From Desulfovirgula sp. (lineage in GTDB: Bacteria > Bacillota > Desulfotomaculia > Desulfotomaculales > Desulfovirgulaceae), in contig DYEX01000151.1 in NCBI GenBank assembly GCA_020725525.1, positions 1 through 64,000 of the forward strand: 64,000 bases of DNA. The letters run 5' to 3'. The translations under genes were made by a program, and so were the position numbers. Below are positions 58,206-64,000 of the stretch, one piece after another. The notes below the pieces were generated by a model. That model searched no databases and was not told the origin of the DNA. It saw only the letters and a program-made list of their open reading frames with translations. Positions within the stretch are counted from its first letter, which is position 1; the number at the start of each line of letters is the position of its first letter.

Positions 58206-59003
58206 TCAACCTTCCAGCAAGCTGAAAGCCTCCAGCAAATCAAATCTTCTCTCAGTATGATAGCCCAGGTAGGTGACACCGTTGAGGCTGCGTTCCCGGG
58301 GCAGGCCGCGGGTCAAATTAAGGGCCTCCAGGCAATCGCCGATGATGGTTTCGGCAATACGCCGGGCATGCACGGGGCTGCGGAAGGGGGAACCCAGGTG
58401 CCGGTGGGCAATGGTGGCCTCCACCCCGATTTTCAGGCCTTTTTGTGCGGTCAGAACCAGGGCAACCGGGGGCACGGCCAGCTCCCGCAACGGTATCCGG
58501 GTGAGGAACTTACGGGAAACGGCGTGGGGGCCATGGGAAGGGGAGGCCGGTCCAATCAGTTGGGCCAGACCCAGTTCCCGGTTTAAAGTAAGGCGCATTT
58601 CCAGTAGATAGCTGGCCAGGTCGGAAAGCCGGACCAGTTCCCCTGCGGGGTAACAATTTGTTAAGGTCAGATCCACCCCTTTTGTGGTTACTGCTGCGGC
58701 CAGTTCCCGCAACACTTTCACGATATCCCCGTCCATATCCCCATCCACAAAAAGAACGGTTTGGGCACCCAGTGTTCGTGCCCGGATTGCTCCCACTGCC
58801 CGTGGGATATCGATGCCCAGGGCTTCCGCGAAAACCAGCGGTTGCACCAGCCGGGCGGGAAAACCCCGCACAATTTGTTCGGACCGGTCATTACAGCCGT
58901 TAAGTACCGGGATGACCAGGTCTACCGGTACTGTCAGCAGGTTCTGAATAACCCTTTTTATGGAGGAGGCCTCGTTTTTTACGGGAACAACAGCTACCAG
59001 CAT
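58206..59003 (-). CDS. Family 2-like glycosyltransferase
   Basis: A 265-residue GT-A-fold protein: LVAVVPVKNEASSIKRVI start (nucleotide-binding strand), VLFVDGDMDG (DxD metal motif), then LASYLLEMRLTLNRELG and MSHGPHAVSRKFL. The C-terminal part is shorter than in processive enzymes. ATG 59003 is set by GAAAGGAGATTTCA; the ORF continuing to 59297 lies in the divergent yabG leader. Divergent position next to yabG suggests a spore-coat role, but that is inference. Confidence 0.75.
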   Translation of the reverse strand: MLVAVVPVKNEASSIKRVIQNLLTVPVDLVIPVLNGCNDRSEQIVRGFPARLVQPLVFAEALGIDIPRAVGAIRARTLGAQTVLFVDGDMDGDIVKVLRELAAAVTTKGVDLTLTNCYPAGELVRLSDLASYLLEMRLTLNRELGLAQLIGPASPSHGPHAVSRKFLTRIPLRELAVPPVALVLTAQKGLKIGVEATIAHRHLGSPFRSPVHARRIAETIIGDCLEALNLTRGLPRERSLNGVTYLGYHTERRFDLLEAFSLLEG

Positions 59004-59130
59004 TGAAATCTCCTTTCTCAAATGACTGATGATTAATTTATGTATCTGCACTGGCGTTCGTTCCCAGATGCCCTCACCCTTTTTGAAGATCCAAACATAA
59101 AATGGAAAAAAAGGTGAGGAGGAAGCCGCC

Positions 59131-60003
59131 GTGGAAAGAATCAGGGTTGGGGACATTGTGGGACGGATTTCATATGGCTGTGATATTTTTTTTAAAGTAG
59201 TCGAGTTATTTATAGAAGACAATGGTAAAGAAAATGCCCGGTTAAAGGGCCTGGACGCGCGCCTTTTTGCCACCGCGCCGGTGGAGGACCTGCGCAAGTT
59301 TGAACCAGCTGAAGTGGCTGCCTTCTGGCATACTTTTATGATCCAAAATCGTGAGCACTTGAAACGCGTTTTTCAGCGGCGGGAACAGGACCGGCAGCGA
59401 ATTTTAATCCGGGGCGACGACCTGGTTTCTGAGCTGGGCAGTTTTGATGTTCCGGGTTCGGTTCTGCATATAGATGGCGATGGTGACTACCTGGATCTCT
59501 GTCTGACTACCTACCGCCAGTTGAGCATACCTGCCTTTGGTTATCAAATAGTTGAGGAAAAGCAGCCCGGGATGGTTATGGAATTGTTGCAAAAGCACCG
59601 CCCCGATATACTGGTGCTCACCGGTCACGACGGTATTGAAAAGGGTACCAGGGATTTTTCGGACCTGAACAATTACCATAATTCCCGCTATTTCGTAGAA
59701 GCAGTAAAGAAAGCCCGCGTATATGAGAAAAGCCGGGATGATCTGGTTATTTTTGCCGGGGCCTGCCAGTCCCATTATGAAGCTCTTCTGGAGGCTGGAG
59801 CAAACTTTGCCAGTTCACCCCGCCGGGTACACATCCATACTTTTGACCCGGTCTTTGTGGTGGAAAAAATTGCGTATACCTCAATATATGATCAAATCTC
59901 TTTAAAGGACATAATAGCTGGAACTATTACCGGCTTTCCCGGCATCGGCGGAGTGGAGACCAGGGGAAAATACCGCCTTGGGTTACCTAAATCCCCTTAT
60001 TAA
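59131..60003 (+). CDS. yabG: Sporulation-specific protease YabG
   Basis: A 290-residue cysteine-type protease processing spore-coat proteins in Bacillus. RVGDIVGRISYGCDIFFKVV, LHIDGDGDYLDLCLTTYRQL, DILVLTGHDGIEKGT and DDLVIFAGACQSHYEALLEAGA follow the family order; the TGHDG His and GACQSH Cys are candidates for the catalytic pair. GTG 59131 after AAGGTGAGGAGG. It follows rsmA in Bacillus; here five genes intervene. Confidence 0.93.
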   Translation: MERIRVGDIVGRISYGCDIFFKVVELFIEDNGKENARLKGLDARLFATAPVEDLRKFEPAEVAAFWHTFMIQNREHLKRVFQRREQDRQRILIRGDDLVSELGSFDVPGSVLHIDGDGDYLDLCLTTYRQLSIPAFGYQIVEEKQPGMVMELLQKHRPDILVLTGHDGIEKGTRDFSDLNNYHNSRYFVEAVKKARVYEKSRDDLVIFAGACQSHYEALLEAGANFASSPRRVHIHTFDPVFVVEKIAYTSIYDQISLKDIIAGTITGFPGIGGVETRGKYRLGLPKSPY

Positions 60004-60070
60004 CAGGTTACGTCACCCCTTCCAGTCCTTCTGCATATGATGGCACAGGGACCTTGAGGAGGGGTTTTTT

Positions 60071-61075
60071 ATGGAAAAGTACTTTCGTGTCCTGAAAAAA
60101 ACCCGGGAAAGGCTTTTGCAGTTGCCCAATGTAACCGGGGTAGGAGTTGGCCTGAAACAGGTGTCCGGGGAAACGACCAACCGCCCCGCTCTCATTATCT
60201 TTGTGAAGGAAAAAGTACCGTCCGGCAGTTTGGTCCGGTCAGAACTGGTGCCGGCCCAGATTGACGGGCTCCCTACTGATGTCATTGAAATTGGGGAGGT
60301 CAGGTTACTTGCCCAGCGTACGGGACGGGAGCGGCCGGCCCGGCCGGGGATGAGCATCGGTCACTATAAGGTTAGTGCCGGCACTTTGGGTGCGGTCGTA
60401 AAGGATCGGGTTACCAGGGAATTGCTGATTTTAAGCAACAATCACATTCTGGCCAATGCCACCGATGGGAGGGATGGGCGGGCGGCCATAGGGGACCCCA
60501 TCCTGCAACCGGGCCCTTATGATGGCGGTCAATCTAAGGACCGCATTGCCACGTTGTTGCGTTTTGCGCCCCTGATGCGCAGCGTGCAGGAGACCGATTG
60601 TGCGGTGGCGGAAGCTCTGGTAAGGGCAGGCAATCTGCTGATCCGCCTGGTGAGGCCCCGTTATGAATTAAAAATGCTCGAGCACTACCGGGGTGGGAAT
60701 GTTATCGATGCCGCTGTGGCCCGGCCCGATTCTCCCAGCTTAATTGACGAGGAAATTCTCGAAATTGGGAGGGTAGAAGGTCTGGCCCAGGTAGCCCCGG
60801 GTCAGGAGGTGCAGAAAAGCGGTCGCACCAGCGGGCTTTCCACCGGTGCTGTAACCGCCGTGGGGGTAACCCTTGAGGTAGAGATTGGAGACAATGATAA
60901 GGGCTGGTTTGTGGACCAGGTGGTCACCAGTATGATTTCCCGGCCGGGGGACAGCGGGTCCTTAGTGCTGGACAACCAGAAGCGAGCCGTAGGGCTTTTA
61001 TTTGCCGGCTCTGATAAATACACGGTTTTTAACCGCATTGAGCAGGTACTCTCCCGTTTGGAGGTAGAGCTTTAA
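60071..61075 (+). CDS. Chymotrypsin-fold serine peptidase-like protein
   Basis: A 334-residue trypsin-like protein without signal peptide. The triad is visible: His in LSNNHILANA, Asp in QETDCAVAEA, and Ser in SRPGDSGSLVLD (GDSG), with the usual spacing. The N-terminal VTGVGVGLKQVSGE and LIIFVKEKVP look like a short domain seen in Nal1-like bacterial peptidases. ATG 60071 after TTGAGGAGGGG. Context next to yabG and a CAP protein hints at spore or surface processing; not shown. Confidence 0.8.
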   Translation: MEKYFRVLKKTRERLLQLPNVTGVGVGLKQVSGETTNRPALIIFVKEKVPSGSLVRSELVPAQIDGLPTDVIEIGEVRLLAQRTGRERPARPGMSIGHYKVSAGTLGAVVKDRVTRELLILSNNHILANATDGRDGRAAIGDPILQPGPYDGGQSKDRIATLLRFAPLMRSVQETDCAVAEALVRAGNLLIRLVRPRYELKMLEHYRGGNVIDAAVARPDSPSLIDEEILEIGRVEGLAQVAPGQEVQKSGRTSGLSTGAVTAVGVTLEVEIGDNDKGWFVDQVVTSMISRPGDSGSLVLDNQKRAVGLLFAGSDKYTVFNRIEQVLSRLEVEL

Positions 61076-61101
61076 ACAGGTTGCCGGCCTGAGCAAAGGA
61101 C

Positions 61102-61515
61102 GTGGCTAGAGGTGAAGCGGTGGTGATTGATCATTTTCTTCCGGGTGGTACGGGGGTTGCCCTGGTAATGCTGGGGGGAAAAATCCCGGCCATTGGACCG
61201 TTAATTGACAGGCGTCATGAAGCCCTGAGGATAGCCCGTTGTTTTATGGAAAAAATTGATTCCCTCACCGGGCAGTCCCGGTCCTTTCAAATATTAACCC
61301 TGCGCCAGTCCGACGGCCGCTATGCCCTGCTTCTCCAGGGTGAAGGTGCCGCCATGGAGGTTTTGCAGAATATGGATGAATTATTGCTCTGGCGTTTTCG
61401 CAAGGCCTTTCGGCGGGGTTTGTTTATCCTGACGGTCTTTTTTCAAGGGGAAGCGGGAGTGGAATGCCTGGCCGTTACCGAGGGGCTGGGAGCGGTTATT
61501 TATACCCCGGAGTAA
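61102..61515 (+). CDS. Hypothetical protein
   Basis: A 137-residue soluble protein of unknown family. It begins with a strand VVIDHFLPGGTGVALVML, then GRYALLLQGEGAAMEVL and ends GVECLAVTEGLGAVIY. No motif is recognised. GTG start at 61102 in a weak ribosome context (AAAGGAC). It lies 26 bp after the peptidase gene and may be cotranscribed with it. Confidence 0.5.
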   Translation: MARGEAVVIDHFLPGGTGVALVMLGGKIPAIGPLIDRRHEALRIARCFMEKIDSLTGQSRSFQILTLRQSDGRYALLLQGEGAAMEVLQNMDELLLWRFRKAFRRGLFILTVFFQGEAGVECLAVTEGLGAVIYTPE

Positions 61516-61707
61516 ATTTTACAAAAATCACCAGGAGACACAGAAGATGTATTATCAGCCAATCAAGAAGGCTATCAGGTTCTCCTGCTAATTTTTTGCC
61601 AGATTACGTCGAGATACCGCTTTTGCCGTATAGTGGCTTCTTTGATAGATTTATAACAAAACGCCCCGGTTTAAATCCAGGCGTGAAAAAAGAAAAGGAG
61701 TGTGATC

Positions 61708-62733
61708 ATGAGCAGAACTGCGAAGTCACTGGTTAGTGTGGTTTTAGGTGTATTGTTTTTATGGGGGCTTTTTCTTTCTCCGGCCCCGGCCCAGGCTGCC
61801 GTTTGTTCCGGTTCCAGTTATTTAGACGGGACGGGAGAGCAAAAAGTTCCCGCTCTGGAGAGTAAAATGCAGCCAGAACCTCCCCTGGCCGCCGGGGGGC
61901 AGATGCTGGCCCTGGTGAACCAGGAGGGGAGCAAAAAGGGCCTGCCCGCGTTGGAAGCCGGTTCCCTGCTGGTGAGGCTGAACAGGCAACAGGCTCAGGA
62001 GATGGTGGACAAGGGTTCGGGGGGATTCTCTGGCCTGTTACCTGAGTTATTGAAAGCTAATTATGGTTATGCCAGGGCGACTCTGGTCCGGGCTCCGTTG
62101 GTGGACAGCGCTTACCGGGTTCTGATCAGGCCCGCCAGCTACCGGCAGGATATATCCGGCACCGGACATGATCGCGTGGGAGTGGGCATCGCCCGGCAGG
62201 GCTACCATTTGTATATAGTGCAGCTCTTTACCGGCGGGCAAAAAGGGATGTCGCGGCCACAACCTGAACCCGCACCCCGGCCACAACCGGCTCCGGAGCC
62301 ACAACCACAACCTGAACCACAGCCAGACCCCCAGACCGGGCCGGGGAACGGTCTTACGGTGGACGAGCAGCAGATGATCAATCTGGTCAACCAGGAGCGG
62401 GCCCGCCGCGGTCTGGCCCCGTTGAAGGTTAACCTGGACGTGGTGAAGGTGGCCCGGCTTAAGGCCCGGGATATGGTGGAAAACAACTATTTCAGCCATA
62501 CATCTCCCACCTACGGCAGTCCCTTTGACATGCTGCGCCAGCTTGGTATTTCCTACCGTTATGCCGGGGAAAATCTGGCGGGTGCTCCCACGGTGGAAAT
62601 AGCCCATCAAAATTTGATGAATTCCCCGGGGCACCGGGCCAATATCCTGAACCCCAATTTTAAGGAGATCGGCATCGGAGTAGTTTCCAGTTCCCGCTAC
62701 GGGAAGATTTTCGTGCAGATGTTCACTGGTTGA
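61708..62733 (+). CDS. Secreted protein with two CAP-type domains
   Basis: A 341-residue exported protein. The signal peptide is SLVSVVLGVLFLWGLFLSP...AQA. The C-terminal CAP (SCP/PR1) domain is clear: LVNQERARRGLAPLKV, YFSHTSPTYGSPFDML, YAGENLAGA, SPGHRANILN, IGIGVVSS with the metal-binding His pair. A first domain (about 45-165) resembles a degenerate CAP unit (LVNQEGSKKGLPALEA). A PEPQPQP-rich linker separates them. ATG 61708 after AAAAGGAG. CAP proteins of this type (YkwD-like) occur in spores. Confidence 0.88.
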   Translation: MSRTAKSLVSVVLGVLFLWGLFLSPAPAQAAVCSGSSYLDGTGEQKVPALESKMQPEPPLAAGGQMLALVNQEGSKKGLPALEAGSLLVRLNRQQAQEMVDKGSGGFSGLLPELLKANYGYARATLVRAPLVDSAYRVLIRPASYRQDISGTGHDRVGVGIARQGYHLYIVQLFTGGQKGMSRPQPEPAPRPQPAPEPQPQPEPQPDPQTGPGNGLTVDEQQMINLVNQERARRGLAPLKVNLDVVKVARLKARDMVENNYFSHTSPTYGSPFDMLRQLGISYRYAGENLAGAPTVEIAHQNLMNSPGHRANILNPNFKEIGIGVVSSSRYGKIFVQMFTG

Positions 62734-62749
62734 CTGGATTTAACCAGCA

Positions 62750-62788
62750 AATCTCCCGGTTTGCATTTAACCGGGAGATTTTTTCTTT
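62750..62788 (+). terminator. Intrinsic terminator after the CAP gene
   Basis: AATCTCCCGGTT (62750-62761) pairs with AACCGGGAGATT (62769-62780), then TTTTCTTTTT. Perfect 12-bp stem. Confidence 0.93.
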
Positions 62789-62874
62789 TTCTGGGGGATT
62801 GCCAAAATTCCGCACATTAATTGGCACGGCTCATATATATATTATAGACCACTTTGAAAGGAGGAGTATGCCCC

Positions 62875-64000
62875 ATGGTTGGAACCGCCGCAACGGTCAC
62901 GGAACGGTTGCGGGTCAACCAGGTGGTTAGCGAAGACACGCAACAGGTCGTGGTTCGCGGCAAAATCACCGTACCCGACCCAAAACCTGACGTGCAAAAA
63001 ATCCTTTCCACAGATAAATCAGCAAGGATCAAGAAAATTGAACTGGTTCCGGACAAGGCAATTGTGGAGGGGACCCTGACCCTGCAAATTGTTTACGTGG
63101 CTTTTGAACCTTCCCAGTCGGTACACCACATGCACCAGCAGCTCTCCTTCACCACTTTTGTGGAACTTCCGGGGGCCAGACCGGGCATGGATGTCACGGC
63201 CAGGGTTACGGTGGAAGATGTCAGCATCATCCGCAGTCCCGGCGACCCCCGGCAGTTTGATGTGACCGCCATTCTCAGTGTTTTTGTTAAAGTGACCCAG
63301 ATGCAGGATGTGGACGTGGTTACCATGTGTCCCTCCGGGGCCACCTGCGAGATGGAAACCATCAAGGTAGCCCATGTGGTGGGCAGCGGGACCAGACAGG
63401 TTATCGTCAGCGAAGAGTTTCATGTACCGGACGAAAAGCCGCCGGTAGAAAAAATCCTGGAAGTGGATGCCACCGCCGGGATCACCGACAAAAAGATCAT
63501 TAAAGATAAGGTCATCATTGACGGTACGGTGACCGTCCAGGTGCTGTACGTGGCTGCCGAGCCCGACCAGCCCGTTCACCAGCTCCACCGGACCTTCCGC
63601 TTCAGCGATTTCGTGGAAATACCCGGGGCGAAACCCGATATGGATGTACGGGTGGATGTCAAGGTGGAAAGTGCCGACGTGGACATCCTGGATGGCGACC
63701 GGCTGCGGGCCGACGTGGTCTTGATGCTGACGGCCTTTGTTACCGAGCCCAGGCAGATCAACGTCATTACGAAGATCACCGGCGTCCAGGCCAACATGAC
63801 CAGGCTCAAGATTGATCATGTGGTGGGAGAGGACAGCACCCAGGTGGTGCTCCGGGATACGTTTGAGACTCCGGACCCCAAGCCCGATGTAGAGAAAATT
63901 ATTGACGTTACCGTACAGGAAGTTAAAGTAACCGAAACTAAGATTATTAATGATAAAGTAATCGTCCGCGGTTTTGTGGACGTACACCTGGTTTATGTGG
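62875..64000 (+). CDS. SPOCS-domain (DUF3794/SipL-like) protein, cut by window edge
   Basis: The first 375 codons, still open at the right edge. It consists of tandem SPOCS repeats: QVVVRGKITVPDPKPDVQKIL, IVEGTLTLQIVYVAFEPSQSVHH, then second and third repeats with VIVSEEFHVPDEKPPVEKIL and VVLRDTFETPDPKPDVEKI. In Clostridioides difficile SipL has such domains and helps the spore coat assemble; many Peptococcaceae have several copies. ATG 62875 follows AAAGGAGGAG by about 11 bases; a closer ATG at 62868 leads to a short frame. Confidence 0.87.
   Translation, partial: MVGTAATVTERLRVNQVVSEDTQQVVVRGKITVPDPKPDVQKILSTDKSARIKKIELVPDKAIVEGTLTLQIVYVAFEPSQSVHHMHQQLSFTTFVELPGARPGMDVTARVTVEDVSIIRSPGDPRQFDVTAILSVFVKVTQMQDVDVVTMCPSGATCEMETIKVAHVVGSGTRQVIVSEEFHVPDEKPPVEKILEVDATAGITDKKIIKDKVIIDGTVTVQVLYVAAEPDQPVHQLHRTFRFSDFVEIPGAKPDMDVRVDVKVESADVDILDGDRLRADVVLMLTAFVTEPRQINVITKITGVQANMTRLKIDHVVGEDSTQVVLRDTFETPDPKPDVEKIIDVTVQEVKVTETKIINDKVIVRGFVDVHLVYV

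Overview
The window looks like a chromosomal segment of a spore-forming, anaerobic, rather G+C-rich Firmicute. The best guess is the Desulfotomaculum/Desulfofundulus/Pelotomaculum group of Peptococcaceae, inferred from gene content and not from a database match. Spore genes (GerP-like, BofA, YabG, a SPOCS-domain protein) occur beside ferredoxin-dependent 2-oxoacid oxidation, rubrerythrin, corrinoid methyl transfer and probable selenoproteins.

Backbone. Gene order follows the Bacillus subtilis origin-proximal block: tadA, SRP RNA, dnaX, ybaB, recR, bofA, then yaaO-like, tmk, holB, ricT, yabA, rsmI, abrB, metG, tatD, then the yabE-like 3D protein, rsmA and yabG. Extra genes interrupt it. An ileS fragment, a FmdB zinc ribbon, a ferritin-like gene and a GerP/Hsp20 spore cluster lie at 1-3 kb. 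A T-box-controlled SSS symporter with a 35-residue companion lies at 4.7-6.9 kb. A four-subunit 2-oxoacid:ferredoxin oxidoreductase operon lies at 13.7-17.1 kb between bofA and the yaaO-like gene.

Accessory island. Between tatD (ends 26.3 kb) and the yabE-like gene (54.2 kb) sit about 28 kb of accessory DNA. First come a cobalamin adenosyltransferase, a CobW-type GTPase, a triple-HTH regulator and two corrinoid proteins. Next is a compact cluster at 31.3-39.8 kb: a UroD-type methyltransferase with an in-frame TGA where its paralogue has cysteine, eight small thioredoxin-fold proteins (two with TGA at the first redox position), an aquaporin-like channel, a TSCPD-phosphoesterase fusion, an SMC-type ATPase with no coiled coil, a second CobW GTPase and a cysteine-rich BtuF-like protein. 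Then follows an operon resembling the four-component O-demethylases: corrinoid protein, reductive activator, MtrH-type and UroD-type methyltransferases. The right part holds a PadR regulator, two BioB/PylB-like radical SAM genes (one split by a 225-bp inverted-repeat element), and an NMT1/Tau-type ABC transporter. It also carries decayed genes and transposase remnants, so it looks like an active insertion zone.

The most interesting result is the 31.3-36.6 kb cluster. All three TGA codons fall at functional cysteine positions and are followed by hairpins at distances suited to bacterial SECIS elements. The two thioredoxin-like hairpins show compensatory base changes. A standard gene caller would truncate or miss these three proteins.

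Right end. After rsmA come a YkuK-like protein, a rubredoxin-domain protein, rubrerythrin, a glycosyltransferase, YabG, a chymotrypsin-fold peptidase, a CAP-domain secreted protein and a SPOCS-domain protein cut by the window end. A family of hairpin repeats with arms related to CCCAGCACTCA is scattered at 7.3, 25.4 and 58.1 kb.
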